From: Citrus sinensis
Taxonomy: Eukaryota > Streptophyta > Magnoliopsida > Sapindales > Rutaceae
NCBI RefSeq assembly: GCF_022201045.2
Contig: NC_068562.1
Location: 5,500,001-5,564,000 of the forward strand
Direction of reading: 5' to 3'
DNA length: 64,000 bases
Under the pieces are notes generated by a model, which was not told where the DNA came from, made no database searches, and was given only the letters and a program-made list of their open reading frames with translations. Shown here one piece after another: positions 23,301-35,226 of the stretch. Position 1 is the stretch's first letter, and every line of letters begins with the position of its first letter. A program made the translations under genes and the position numbers.

Positions 23301-25588
23301 TAGTCCAATATTACATTATTTATAATGTATGAAGCGTGTCCAAAACCGCAACAATGTTTTCTTTGCTAAGAAACAAAAGATTAAATAAAACTATAAGAAA
23401 TAAGTACAAGGATTAGGAGGACTACAAATCCACAAAACCGCAACATTGTTTAAATCATAAATCTCATACAATAATCCATCATAACACAATGCTGAGAGTG
23501 TAGACATTAAAAAACTTAATAACAATACATCTACATGTTAGCAAAAAAGAAGGCAAAAGAATTTTACCTGTTCCCACAATTTATAAGGCCAAACGGGTAT
23601 AGTTCCACCTTATCATAAGAGTAGAGTTTCATGAACAAATCATATGGAAATAATGGCTGCCAAGAAATAGTCAATCAGTGAATAAGAAATACCAAAGAAA
23701 CCAACGGGGCTCTCAAGAAAGCAAATCATGACAGCAAGATGACCTTTTCATTGGATTTTCCAACAACCTCGTCCTCAGAACCTAACGAGTAAGACTTCAA
23801 TGGTTTGGAGACTCTAAATTGCTGCACAACCTTCTGCATAGATGATTTCAGCCCATGACAAGCATTCTGAGGCAAGCTTGGGATACTACTAATTTTTGCA
23901 GGCAATACAGACTTAGAATTGCTTAGAGAATGCCTTCCAATAGTTAAGGACGAACGAGGAGCGCTTGATGACACATGTTTCCCTGTAAAACTCTGTGAAT
24001 CATCTTCACCAACTTTAGTTACGGGATCAAACCTTGAACAGCTCACAGATGTCCTGCTCTTAAACGTGGAAGAATCTTTAACTAAGAATTCAGGTGAAGC
24101 AGCTCCCCCATTGGACTTCTTGTCACCCAATTTTGCAGGTTGGACATCATCAGGCAGGGTTGTCTTGGCTTTGGAGATCTGCGGTCTAATGTTAACCTCT
24201 TTATCATTATGACTCAATTTCATTTTATCTAATTTACTGGCACGAGATGTGCCATCTACATCAATGACCATATTAGCAGAGTCCGCAGATGGTGACGTGG
24301 TCTGTTTAGACTTCTTAATTCTACTCCTTGTTTCAGGCATATCAGGAGTAATAGAATCACAAATAGGACTCTCCACTCTGTCAATTGTGCTAGATCCAAG
24401 AGCCTGATTACCACAAATTTCAAATTGCTTTTCTGGTCCTGCTACTGTTACAGAGTCACCATCCTCCCTCGATGGCATAATGATTCTTTGGGGACGACAT
24501 TCGTCCTTATGACCTTGCCTCCAGTGAAAAATTTGACACTTGCCAGAACTACAAGTACAAAAAAAAAAAAAAAAGTAAATACCATAATGAGACACTGAAG
24601 AAGAACAACTGGGCACATTCAAAAGAAACTACTGCAGATAGTCAGCAAAAAGATTAACGGACACCTTAATATGTAGGCAAAATAAAACACACTCATCTCT
24701 ATAGGTGTTGTAGTTTATCCCTCTATCAAAAACTTTCATGACATGTGCCAAGTGAAGCTAATAGTTTTCACAATGATTGAGGTCCAGCTTAACTAGCTCT
24801 AATGTAATTAGATAAGTCATGCAACTGCTGAAACATTATTGACGGAACAAGCAAAAGACACAGTCAGAAATTACTTGGAGGTCTATACTCAATAACATAT
24901 TAAAAGACATGACAAGTTGCAAGTATTATGTAGATAGCCTTTACTTGGTAAACCTATGAAAACCTACTCCAGCTCCTCTCTCAACCAACATGAAAAGCAC
25001 AATATAAATAAATTAGTGTTTTCTGCAGAGACATTTTCATATATGGATATACATAGAGTGAGACACCATGACTGGCATGGAAAGTGTCGCAATGAATAAA
25101 TATTTATCAGATGACTAAAAATGTTAGAGGTCTTACTGCTGAGACCATAAAGCAAGCAGTGAAGTAACCAGTAAGTAACGAAGAAAGATAATTCTCCTCA
25201 TTTTAAAAATTTCCAAACTTCAAACTTCAAAGCACTGACATAAATTATTTAAAATAAAATAAAAAATTGATTTTGATTCAAAATGCAACAAAGCGAGCCG
25301 GCTAACTAACCAGTAACGAACAGCTTTGCACCGAGAGCAACGAGTAGTGGTGGAACGAAAGCAGACAGCACATTGGTATAACCGCGGTGGAGAGCTCGGC
25401 AGGAAGCTGTGCTGATTGGCAGCTTGGAACTCTTCCATGAGCGACTCCTCGGCCGCCACAGCCATGAGTTTCGTAACCTCCTCTTTCCTCGCCACCGCAT
25501 TCTTGCATTTCTGCCGAATTAGAGAGTAAAACACCAATAGAACCACAACCAGCAACCCGTGTAACCCTAGAAACCCGGGTACCGGCAT
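20332..25588 (-). CDS. UBP16/17: Ubiquitin carboxyl-terminal hydrolase with MYND zinc finger (UBP16/17 type)
   Basis: Eleven exons join in phase to 904 residues: 25311-25588, 23744-24548, 23568-23656, 23143-23228, 22882-23044, 22675-22789, 22401-22558, 22003-22087, 21710-21922, 21078-21139, 20332-20992. Order of parts: a hydrophobic N-terminal segment (residues 8-25); a MYND finger (about 73-110, cysteines in CAVC, CSRC, CSGKC and HKDEC); a long serine-rich linker from exon 2; and a USP catalytic domain (about 383-690) with cysteine box GLINCGNSCYANAVLQC (catalytic Cys about 392) and histidine box SGHYVCYV (His about 645). The acidic, serine-rich tail contains SDLIFGDTPSWY. It is a deubiquitinase of the plant UBP15-19 group, implicated in growth and salt tolerance in Arabidopsis. 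The start is the only ATG before the hydrophobic segment. Confidence 0.93.
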
Positions 25589-26879
25589 TTGAATTTTTTA
25601 TTTTACAAATAAAAATAACGTTAACCGGCGCCAAGAATGAGAGCCGAACAAAAGAGGAACCCTAGGATTGCAATGGCTTTAGTATAGATATACATAGATT
25701 CAACAGCGGTAAGGGTGGTGGCGGTGACGGCGGCGGAGGACGATTGGAGCGGTGGCTAGTGGGGCAATAACAGAGGCCGCTGAATTGATTAGAAAATTTA
25801 TGAAGCATCTGAATTTGAGAAAGCAAAATGGAAATGGGATGAAGATTGATGAGCAAGAATCTTTTTTTTTTCCTTCTTTTCCGTTTTCTAATCTTTGTCT
25901 TGTTGTGTGGTACGAACTAAGTAAATACAAGCTGCTTTTTTTTTTTCCCCCATTTTGTCCGATTACTGTTACTCACTGGAAAAACTGACACAAAATTCTG
26001 TTCATGCGTCATACACAAAAATGGCATGATCTTCAAATTTATTATTTTTAAACCTGAAAATATTAAAAATAGTCAAATAGATAAATATTCCCTTAGTCTC
26101 TATTATTTGAAATAGTTACTCAATTAATTTTTGTGTTTTCAAAAAGCAAAATAGTATTGTTATTGTATAAGCTAAAATTCTAAAGAGTCAAACATGCAAC
26201 AGTTAAAAAAATGAAGAAGAATGAGATAAAATTGCACTAGAACATATATACAATATAAATTCACTGGGACATATATACAATATAAATTTTTGTATGATTT
26301 AAAAAATATTAGGATTAATTAGGTAGTTAGCTTAAACCATGACTAAATAAGCATAAGAAAGAAAGTATGTTTTGTTTTATTAATAAATTTGTTAAGTAAT
26401 TTCCAATATATCTGGTCCCATGAGTATAACATGTTTAATTTTTCTTTTTCTTTTTTAAGTTTCCACTGTGTATTGTTGATTGTTTTCTTAAATTTAAATT
26501 ATTTATTTAAAGCAACCACTCCTTTTGTCTTATAATTTGAGTTAATTACTTTGTTAGTCTTTAAATTTCCAAGAATAACAAAAAAAATCCTTATTTATTT
26601 GTTTCATTTAAAATCTACTTAATTATTCTTTATATTTCAATATTTGTATGTTATAGTTGTTTGATTTTATGTTATATCACACGTAATTATAAATTTTATC
26701 CTTGAAAAGATTAGATCATATAGCTACGAAAGTAACTATAGCGATATTTAGATATTTTTTTAGTTATATGAACTAATTAGGTAATCGACTTAAAAAATGA
26801 GAATTAAAGAATGACTTTGGAAATAAATATATTATATTAGGTCTTATTAAATTACATCGTAAGTAACTTCAACAAATTC
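25589..26879. other. Promoter side of the UBP gene and AT-rich spacer
   Basis: The first 300 bp (GC-richer, with CCGCCGCCGTCACC-type repeats on the minus strand) is the likely promoter and 5' untranslated region of the minus-strand UBP gene. The rest is AT-rich with no gene. The frame at 25752-25988 is not supported. Confidence 0.5.
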
Positions 26880-26895
26880 AAAAGCGGATAATATA

Positions 26896-27140
26896 AATAA
26901 TTGGGCCTTTAGCCCAGTGGGTAGACCCTGCACTCACAATTGTAAAGGTAGCGGTTCGAATCCCTGGGACACATGTAGAAACTTATTTCATTATTTAATT
27001 ATAATATATAATTAAGTGAAGACAATCTTTTCCCTTTCGAAATGAGAGTGGAATAGACATTTTTTTAATATTAGAGAGGGTAAAATCTGAGCATAATATG
27101 AGTTGTAATCTCAGCATTAATCTCATATAATTAAAAAAAA
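26896..27140 (+). mobile_element. tRNA-derived SINE with 16 bp target duplication
   Basis: The head has RNA polymerase III boxes: A box TAGCCCAGTGGGTAG (about 26910) and B box GGTTCGAATCC (26953-26963). A non-tRNA body and an A-run tail follow. It is flanked by the direct repeat AAAAGCGGATAATATA (26880-26895) and AAAAGCGGATGATATA (27141-27156), differing at one base. The full head, tail and repeats make this a complete, fairly recent insertion. Confidence 0.9.
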
Positions 27141-27156
27141 AAAAGCGGATGATATA

Positions 27157-27704
27157 TGGTACAGATTTCTTAGAATATGTGATGCAAAAGTTGGAACTAA
27201 TTTTGGTTTGAAAATTGAAAGCAACACCAAAGTAGGTTTCTCTCAAGTTCTCAAGTTTATCACGCAATTGCGACTAAAATTTTAGAAAATTACAGCTATC
27301 AATGGTGTGTGAAATTTTATGTACATTTTTCAACATCACAATAATTCATTTGTGTAGATCTAGCTACCTTTCAATGGCGAAGACTGAATTGATAAAATAA
27401 AAAGTTATTGAGCAAAGGGCATGGGATTTTTTCCTTGAAATGGTATGCGTATACTCGCATTTGTAATATATTCCTCTCAACAGAAATCCAAAAACCACCA
27501 TTTGTTTTTTTCGATTTCATCGCCGGACGGAGAGCTGGGATTCGATGCTGGCTAATTTTGTATGCAATTTAAACAATGTAGCACAATCTTAATGACTCCA
27601 CTAATTTTGCATACAAGCTTCTGCATTACAAAACTTGGGAGAGTATTTAACATCAAAATTATGTTCACCCACGAGACGTGGATCATGAAGGTGATAACAA
27701 AATT
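27157..27704. other. Spacer, no gene seen
   Basis: AT-rich DNA between the SINE and the LINE relic. Nothing supportable. Confidence 0.4.
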
Positions 27705-28975
27705 TTATTTAAAAAAATCTTTTTTTTTTATGGAAAATATCTTGATTGCAAAGAAGAAAACAGATACAATAATTGTGAAAGGCATGAATCCATCCATACA
27801 ACAGTTTCGCATCTCTCTAAAGCTAGCTTAACTAAAGAGTGGGCTAAACCATTACAAGATCTATGAGCATAATGGATAGAAGTATGTTCAAATTTCTTCA
27901 TTAGGTTATGGACTTCTGATATAACCCAGAAGATCTCGGATCTGCAGCCCTGCCTGTTGTTCACCAGCTTAACTACCTCTTGAGAGTATGATTCCACTAC
28001 CAAGAACCTTAATCGAGCACGTTCTGTAATCTAGAATTCGCATTCCATTGCTTCTGCCTCTGCAAACGATACTTCACCATAGAATTTTGAGGTCTTAATT
28101 GCAGCTGCAATCACATTCATAGACTTGTCTCTAATGACAGCCCCTAGTCCTGAAAGCAGTGGCGAAGCTAAGGGTTGGCTAACCCAGGCTGCAACCCGGG
28201 TTAGCTTTTTAAAATAATAATAATAATTGATTATGATTTATGAATTTATTTTTATTAATACTTATAAAAAAATAAAAATAAAAATAAATTTAATAGCCCA
28301 CCCCAAAATATGACGCTAGCTTCGCCACTGCCTGAAAGTTGCTTTTTTGAATTAGTGGCAGCATCAACATTAACTTTGATGAAACCACTTTGTTTTTTTT
28401 TTTTTTGGGGGGGGGGGGGGGGGCGGGCGAAGGAGGGATTCAAGCCCTTTGGTTGCCGATGGATGCTGGTGCTGTAATTGAGTTCTTTTATAGGCCTCAA
28501 TCATAGCTTCAGCCTTGGCTACTAGCAGCTGAGGACTCTCTTTTTTTCCTTTAAATAAGCAGTTGTTTCTTGCATTCCACGTCGCCCAAAAAATTGTAAC
28601 AAGCAGTTCAATATCAGCTTTGCTCCTCCACAAATTCAAACCAAGCAGCAAGCTCAACAAATCTCGTTCAACACTCCCCTTGAGATCATCTTCAAACCGA
28701 GTAATTTTCCAGATTTTCTTTGCAGCCTTACAGCCCACTAATGAATGAAAAACAGTCTCCAAACCATTTTTACATACATGGCAAACTGGCTCCTGAACTA
28801 CCTTCCTCTTCCAAAAGTTTTCAGCTGATGGAAAAATCTTTTTTTTTAATTTAATTTCAGTATTTTGGTAATTATTTTTGGAGTTAATACATATACAATT
28901 TTCCTTATGTCCAATAAACATAATCTCAACCTTTCTTACACTTCTCGACTTTACATACACTATATTATCCACCAT
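27705..28975 (-). mobile_element. LINE relic: zf-RVT and RNase H tail
   Basis: On the minus strand the first part reads CHVCKNGLETVFHSLVGCK, the zf-RVT zinc-binding segment after reverse transcriptase, then LVTIFWATWNARNNCLFKGK. Next comes the RNase H-like domain (RVT_3): FIKVNVDAATNSKKQ, GLGAVIRDKSMNVIAAAI, SFAEAEAMECEF, then HRSCNGLAHSLVKLALERCE. A hAT MITE (28157-28330) splits the RNase H part, a stop follows MECEF, and a T/G homopolymer near 28390-28423 interrupts the linker. The reverse transcriptase and endonuclease parts are missing. It is of the plant L1-like type with a C-terminal RNase H, and is related to the fragment at 8755-9025. Confidence 0.85.
28157..28330. mobile_element. hAT-type MITE, 174 bp, with 8 bp target duplication
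   Basis: Perfect terminal inverted repeats CAGTGGCGAAGCTA and TAGCTTCGCCACTG. It is flanked on both sides by CCTGAAAG (28149-28156 and 28331-28338), an exact 8 bp duplication typical of hAT transposition. AT-rich interior with no coding. It is inserted in the LINE relic, so is younger than it. Confidence 0.95.
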
Positions 28976-30650
28976 ACAACATCATAGCTCGGTGTTTTCT
29001 GTCAGTAACGTTCAACTAATTAATCATGCCCATAAAGGAAAGTGAATCAAAGTTTTGGGTTGTTTTTGAAACTAAGATCTATCAGATAATATTTTAGTAT
29101 AGAATTCCTGAATTGTTCCATTGATCGTTAACCGAATTCATAGCACAAGTATTAGATGAAATTGAAAAATTAAAGCTCTAAAAAAACTGAAAATCTCAGG
29201 ATCAGAGTACAATTTAAATACAAAATAATTACACCGAGAGTATTTAAGTGCAATCAATCAAATGCATCCCAAATTTAACTAATTGCTTTTCTAATATCAC
29301 ATATATACATATGGACTAATTTTATATCGATTCAAATATAGGTTCAGTGAATATTTCTATTGTTTGGTTCCATATAACGCATCGACATACAAAGAAACAA
29401 ACTAATTATGGATTCGTTGCATTAAATTATCGAAAATTAAAATATTGGACTCACCCTACTAGTAAACTTTTCGGGTTTTTTTTTTAATAAAACTTCAGGT
29501 AGATACGCGTCATAACGCAGCATCCGTGACCTATGCACTAAAACATGGGCATTGTTAAATGAGTTTTGAGAGCAGCCAATCATTATCATACATAGTGAGA
29601 GAAAAATAAAAAGTGAACACAATACGGTATGTGTTGACTGTTGATGGATGATGAATATTGACGAATTGACAACATTGAATCCTCTTATTTAAGGGATTTT
29701 CTGTTTTTTCTTTTTCCCCTTGTTCTTCTAGTTGCGGTTCCGTGAAAGTTGGAATCAGCGGTCGCGATTGCACCAAAAGGAAGAATTTTCTAATGCCAAT
29801 GGAACCCACACGAAGCCGCTCATTTCGCCTGCCTCGGATGAGATCGAAACTCCACTGACTTTCTAACTCGGTCACCGTCGACTCCGTCACTCGCTCGAAC
29901 CATGCCACGTGGATGCCATTTATATGACCGCAAATCAAAAGGCCAACTTGAACTTTCAAGTGGGAAAGGAAAGGAACACCGGTCAAGAATGTAATTTGGC
30001 CCTAACAAATGGACGGGTCTCTTTTGAAACTTCAAAAGGTTGTAGCCATTAAAATTCTATTGTTAATTTTCTTGATTCCTAAACGTGCCCCTTTTGGCCT
30101 TTTGTTAAACTAGTAATTTCCTCCGAAGTTTTACTTTTAGCAGCTCAAGTAGCAGCCGACACGGCTTTAAATTTCCCAGCTACTTGTAAGCTGCAACAAC
30201 GACATATTCGGGAAATTTAAAATTTTGTGATCACATGGTTCAGTTCCGATGGGATCATCTGATTGAAGATTCAGTCTTCTCTTGGGAAAATGGGAGAAGA
30301 CAATTCATCACAAAACATCCCAATGGTGGACTATATTCAGTTATCAATTGAATTTTAGTTTGTTGTAGGTTAAATTATTTATACTCTGAAAATTTCTTTA
30401 AACACTTTTTATTCTTAACACTATTTTAATAAATTATAGAAATTAATTATATTGTACACACTCTTTATACCATGCATGCTCTCTGTACAGTTCTTCAACT
30501 CTATAATCATGTTTCTATAAATCCAATTGTTGCTGCTGAAAAGACATAGACGAACAACAGTTTAGAACATTAAAAAGTCATCATTTATGCAACAACAACA
30601 ATTTCTAAAAACAAAATTATTAAAAACGAAGAAACATATATCAAAGAGGA
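28976..30650. other. Spacer, no supported gene
   Basis: An open minus-strand frame at 29555-29986 has no recognisable domain and does not begin with a clear ATG context. Otherwise AT-rich. No RNA gene seen. Confidence 0.4.
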
Positions 30651-30742
30651 AATTGTGGTGCAAGAATTAAAATACTAAAAGCAAGTGAAGCCGGTAAATT
30701 GTGGTGCAAGAATTAAAATACTAAAATCAAGTGAAGCCGATA
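30651..30742. repeat. 46 bp tandem duplication
   Basis: Two adjacent units (30651-30696 and 30697-30742) differ at only two positions. Each contains AAATTGTGGTGCAAGAATTA and CAAGTGAAGCC. A recent local duplication with no coding meaning seen. Confidence 0.9.
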
Positions 30743-30898
30743 AGTTTCGTGTCAATTATTTATGGACTTTTGGAGAGAATGTTTTGAAATCAACATTTAC
30801 ATATCACCACATCTATCACTATTATTTTTATGAAGTTCGAATCATTCTAACTATTTATTTATTTCTTCATAAATGAGTTTATATATATATATATATAA

Positions 30899-31055
30899 GA
30901 GTAGTTTTCTGGTAAGAGATTTTAAAGTGCGGGAAAGTTTTAAAACCACACGGCTTTAAAAGCTTACAGTTTTAAGCCTTTAAAACCATGAGGTTTTAAA
31001 GGTTTCCCGCACTTTTCCACACTTTAAAATTTATGACTGGAACATTTATATATAT
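30899..31055. mobile_element. Palindromic MITE in a (TA)n tract
   Basis: The left half (CTGGTAAGAGATTTTAAAGT, GCGGGAAA, TTTTAAAACC) and the right half, reverse-complemented (CCAGTCATAAATTTTAAAGT, GTGCGGGAAACC, TTTAAAACC), pair over most of the length. Both ends touch TATATA runs, as for elements that insert at TA. Confidence 0.65.
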
Positions 31056-31253
31056 ATATTAAGGATTTCAAATAGAATAATAGAATCATTGTAAGTTGTA
31101 ATGGTATGCTACTCAAGTGTTAAGAATAATAGTTCCTTCTACCCATTTGTATCACCCTTAATTAAAAATTACATCACGATGGGTATTTTTGTGTTAAAAG
31201 TTTTAATAAAAACATGAGTGTTCAAAGTTAATTTTAGAGTATAAACAGACTTA

Positions 31254-31626
31254 GAGCTAATTTGATAATACTGTAATTTTAAAATAATTATTATTAGTTG
31301 TACTGTAAAAATAATTATTTGTGAAGAAAAATAATTAAACATTTAGCAAAATTTATTTTTAAAAATGTTGTGAATTTTAAAAGTAATCATATGTGTTTCG
31401 TTAATGTTACTATTAAATTGTTGTAAGAATATAAATGACTGAATTGAATATAATATTAAATACATAAACACGTATAAAAACTTTTTTCTTATTTTTCAAA
31501 ATCTGCACTACAATGAGTGATTTTATCAAAAGTGATTTGTAAAATTTTTTTACCAAATACCAAAAATTAGTTTTTAATTTTTTTAAAATTACTTTTGAGC
31601 CCCTCAAAATAATTCCAAATAGGCCC
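31254..31626. mobile_element. Tourist-like MITE related to the 2.1-3.2 kb foldback
   Basis: Ends are GAGCTAATTTGATAAT on the left and, reverse-complemented, GGGCCTATTTGGAAT on the right, each bordered by TTA (31251-31253 and 31627-31629), the target duplication of PIF/Harbinger-type elements. Its left part matches the left arm of the foldback, and its right part (GTGATTTTATCAAAA, CCAAATACCAAAAATTAG) matches the foldback centre. Confidence 0.75.
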
Positions 31627-31629
31627 TTA

Positions 31630-32490
31630 CTATTTGATTTATTATTTTAAAACTTACGAAAAAAAATCCTCTTGATGCAAAGGAGGGAAGGGGGATTTGG
31701 TCACTTCCGCTCAAAATAATTACTTTAGCACACAGTAATTTTTGGTAATTGAATACCAAAATATAAAAAGGTGATTACTAGTCTACAATCTACATGCAAG
31801 ACACAAGATGAATCCGCGCATTTGAATGCACACGATTAAATCAAATCAAATTCAAGGGTTTGACCCAATCGTGCTTGGGGGCTGGGGCTGAAGCCACAGG
31901 TAATGAGCCAGCCAACCAAAGCGACTAGAAAGCAGCGAGAACTGGAGCCGACAAAAATTAATAAAGAAAAGATCAATATAGACGTTAGGGAGAGCATAAG
32001 AGACCCCACAATCATAAACGAGCCACAGTTGCCCAATTCGTACACACAATTTCCTTTCACAGCGTGCAGAAAATTAAGAAAGAACCTAATTTCCAGCTGC
32101 TTTATCTTTTTCGCGAATTAATTAACAAATTAAATACCAACCTCCCATCTCTGCCTATAAATTCACTTCTCCTAGTCTTGCCAAATCAGCCTCTCTCTCT
32201 CTCTCTCTAAAAAAAGAAAAGAAAGAAAAGGCTCCTTCTTCTTCTTTCTTATTATCACATTGTAGCCGGCATATGTCTCATAGACCCATCGTCCCTCATT
32301 CTTCCTCCATAGCTTTTGGCCTTCATTCTCATCTCCTGGTCTCCAGTGAGATGAGCTCCAATACCAACTGGTAACAACAACGCAACTTACAATTTTCACT
32401 GACCCACAAATTAATTCGATCTAACATTATTTTTCATTAAATTGATCATTTCTTCTTGATTCGTTTTCTGAAAACAAAAAAAGAATTAAA
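31630..32490 (+). promoter_or_regulatory. Upstream region of the dicarboxylate carrier gene
   Basis: A TATA box, TATAAATT, lies at 32156-32163, about 330 bp before the ATG. A CT microsatellite (CTCTCTCT, about 32190-32208) in the likely 5' leader is a common plant core-promoter or leader element. The rest of the interval has no gene. Confidence 0.6.
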
Positions 32491-33426
32491 ATGGGTGTGA
32501 AAGGCTTTGTTGAAGGCGGCATTGCTTCTATTGTTGCTGGATGTTCAACGCATCCCCTTGACCTAATCAAGGTCCGCATGCAACTCCAGGGCGAAAACCA
32601 GGTTCCGTCTATGCGTCCCGCTCTCGCTTTCCATGCCAACTCCTCCGCCGTCCACGTGTCTGCGCCACCCCGCCTGGGTCCCGTCGGCGTCGGCGTCCGT
32701 ATTATTCAACAAGAAGGAGTTTCGGCTCTCTTTTCCGGGGTCTCCGCCACGGTGCTCCGCCAGACCTTGTACTCCACCACGCGGATGGGTCTCTACGACG
32801 TTCTCAAGCAAAAGTGGACTGACCCGGAAACCCGGAACATGCCGCTCGTGCGTAAGATAGCCGCCGGGTTAATTGCTGGTGGAATAGGAGCCGCCGTCGG
32901 CAACCCCGCTGACGTGGCAATGGTCCGCATGCAGGCTGACGGAAGGCTCCCTCCCGCGCAGCGTCGCAACTACAAGAGCGTCGTCGACGCTATAACCAGC
33001 ATGGCCAAACAAGAAGGCGTGACCAGCCTGTGGCGAGGATCGTCCCTTACTGTGAACCGGGCCATGCTGGTCACCGCGTCGCAGCTGGCGTCCTACGATC
33101 AGATCAAAGAAAATATACTGTCAAAAGGGTGGATGCGCGACGGCCTCGGGACCCACGTGACGGCGAGTTTTTCTGCGGGGTTTGTGGCGGCGGTGGCGTC
33201 GAATCCTGTGGACGTGATAAAGACTAGGGTTATGAACATGAAGGTCGAGGCCGGGAAAGAGCCGCCGTACAAAGGGGCGCTGGATTGTGCCCTGAAGACG
33301 GTTCGGAGCGAGGGGCCGATGGCTCTGTATAAGGGTTTTATCCCTACGATTTCCAGACAAGGGCCGTTTACAGTTGTCCTGTTTGTTACGCTTGAACAGG
33401 TCAGGAAGTTGATGAAGGATTTCTGA
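32491..33426 (+). CDS. DIC1/DIC2: Mitochondrial dicarboxylate carrier (PUMP4/PUMP5, DIC type)
   Basis: An intronless gene of 311 residues. Three mitochondrial-carrier repeats are visible with their signatures: HPLDLIKVRMQ (about 21-31), NPADVAMVRMQ (about 138-148) and NPVDVIKTRVM (about 236-246), with six expected membrane helices. The start MGVKGFVEGGIASIVAGC and the end FVTLEQVRKLMKDF match the plant DIC/UCP4-5 group, which swaps malate, oxaloacetate, succinate, phosphate and sulfate across the inner mitochondrial membrane. Sequence favours the DIC1/PUMP5 look, while the neighbouring UBP16-type gene favours the DIC2/PUMP4 position of Arabidopsis, so I leave the member open. The GC content is clearly higher than its surroundings, as is usual for this intronless family. 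Confidence 0.95.
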   Translation: MGVKGFVEGGIASIVAGCSTHPLDLIKVRMQLQGENQVPSMRPALAFHANSSAVHVSAPPRLGPVGVGVRIIQQEGVSALFSGVSATVLRQTLYSTTRMGLYDVLKQKWTDPETRNMPLVRKIAAGLIAGGIGAAVGNPADVAMVRMQADGRLPPAQRRNYKSVVDAITSMAKQEGVTSLWRGSSLTVNRAMLVTASQLASYDQIKENILSKGWMRDGLGTHVTASFSAGFVAAVASNPVDVIKTRVMNMKVEAGKEPPYKGALDCALKTVRSEGPMALYKGFIPTISRQGPFTVVLFVTLEQVRKLMKDF

Positions 33427-35072
33427 GGATGATGACGACAACGACGATCAAAATTAGATATGTTTTGATGTGGATTTATTATTAATTATTCGCAGTTTAA
33501 TTCACAAGGAAGAAAATAAACATGTGATTCAATTCAGAACGCTTGTACTAGTGATTCGTGTGTTTGCTTCGCAGCATGTGATTTATCATATACGCGTTCT
33601 GGAATTAAGATACGAAAATTTTGATGTTTGTTGCATAATTAATTTTTTTATTCTCAAGTTTTTTAGAGACACAAACCAAAAGTATAAATTAAATTTGAAA
33701 GTCAACTGCGGCCAGGATCTTGGAAAGTCCAAAATGCTGAAATGTTTAGGCTTTAGCGGTTTCCCATACTTCAGGGCAAGCAAACTGATCAGACAAAAGA
33801 ATTGAGTTGGCGTATTGCTACAAAGATTGACCCATAGCCCATACAAATTTTGCTTCTGGATGTGTTTGTTCGTATGTCTAAATGATTTTGATTACGCGGA
33901 AATTATGAGTCGAGACTTGAGAGGCAGAGAGGAGAGACTAGAATTTTCTTCGGATGTGTGATTCAGCTTTTGCGGGCATACAAAGTCATTAAAATAGTCA
34001 ATTGTATATGTATCTTGCCGTTGTCGCAACTATAACTTAATTACTTTAAAATTTTGAATTATATATATATATATATATATATCAAGGACGTGGCAGGCAC
34101 ATGAACATGTCCAGATATCGTACGTCTGGAACATTGCATATATAGATATATATGTATGTGTGTGTGTGTGGACACGGAACATTCCAAATCAAAAAGTTTG
34201 TTCTTAGCTTAAAACACTAGGCAATTATAGGCTTTGCATCAAAGCCTTATTCATTTATTCTTCAGTCTCCAACTGGTTCAGCTCTTTCTGTGGCACCAAG
34301 GTTCATCCCTCTCTAACTTCTATATAATAACATTATGAGAAACAAGCAAGCATCATATTCATTCATTCGTTTCTTTTTGTTCTAATGCACGCATACATAT
34401 ATATATATACACGTACATATTTAAGCATGTATGTATGTGGAACCAGAACGAGGAATAGGAACTTTCTTCAGAAAGCACCAAAATCTAAGAGCGCCAAGAT
34501 TCGGAAGGTGCTTTTGGTTCTGATTTTTTTCTGAAATATCCAGTCTGCAACTTCCGGTCTTAATAATTTAGTGACGTGGGACCGCGGCCATTACACACCC
34601 TCGATTTTGATTAATTAATATATCAGTGATTCCGCTCAGGCTAATGGGTTCTCTTCTGTACTCTCCATCTTTAGGTGGGAAAATTAGTGGCTAGACTCAT
34701 TTGTACCTGTCTGATACAATCAATAATATCCACTTGCTCGTATGTCTGTCTCCAGTGGCAGTAGCCCAATAATTGATTGCATTGTGGTTTGTACAACACG
34801 CTTAAATTTCCTGGAAAGACATCGATCAAGCAAACTTTTTTAACTTGAAGATTTTTATTCTTGTTCTTAGAGAGGCTCGTTGCTATTTGGATCTTGGGGT
34901 CCTCTTTATTATCACACTGTCCTATTTTAACCACCCCAACATAAAAGTGAGTCCTTTTGACTCCTGCGCGCCTGCCTGAGCTGTTTTCACGAGAGAGAAT
35001 GCTGGATCCAATTATTCAGGCCAAATACTTATTTACCTTGAGATATATACACGCGCGCGCGCACATGAATGG

Positions 35073-35113
<41 letters not shown>

Positions 35114-35119
35114 CTAATG
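33427..35119. other. Spacer after the carrier gene
   Basis: The first few hundred bases are the likely 3' untranslated region. (TA)n tracts lie at about 34064-34082 and 35076-35112, and a (TG)n tract near 34157. The open frame at 33470-33805 lies in the 3' region and has no family features. Confidence 0.45.
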
Positions 35120-35226
35120 CTAAGTTACATACATGTATCTTACACCCCTTTCACATGAATAGTGAATGATGTGGGTCTACTAACTATTCATGTGAGAGAG
35201 TTGTAAGGTACATGCATGTAACTTAG
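35120..35226. mobile_element. Palindromic MITE inside a (TA)n microsatellite
   Basis: CTAAGTTACATACATGTATC and TTACACCC on the left pair with GGTACATGCATGTAACTTAG on the right, and inner blocks TCACATGAATAGT and ACTATTCATGTGAGA also pair. (TA)n repeats lie on both sides (35076-35112 and about 35234-35260), suggesting insertion into a TA microsatellite. Confidence 0.75.

Noticed and set aside
26905-26975. tRNA gene candidate (A and B boxes)
   Set aside because: The stem pairing is poor, and it is the head of a SINE with an A tail and target repeats.
29555-30035. Minus-strand open frames of 71-143 residues
   Set aside because: No recognised family, no convincing start, and no splice structure.
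33470-33805. 111-residue open frame after the carrier gene
   Set aside because: It lies in the probable 3' untranslated region and has no family features.
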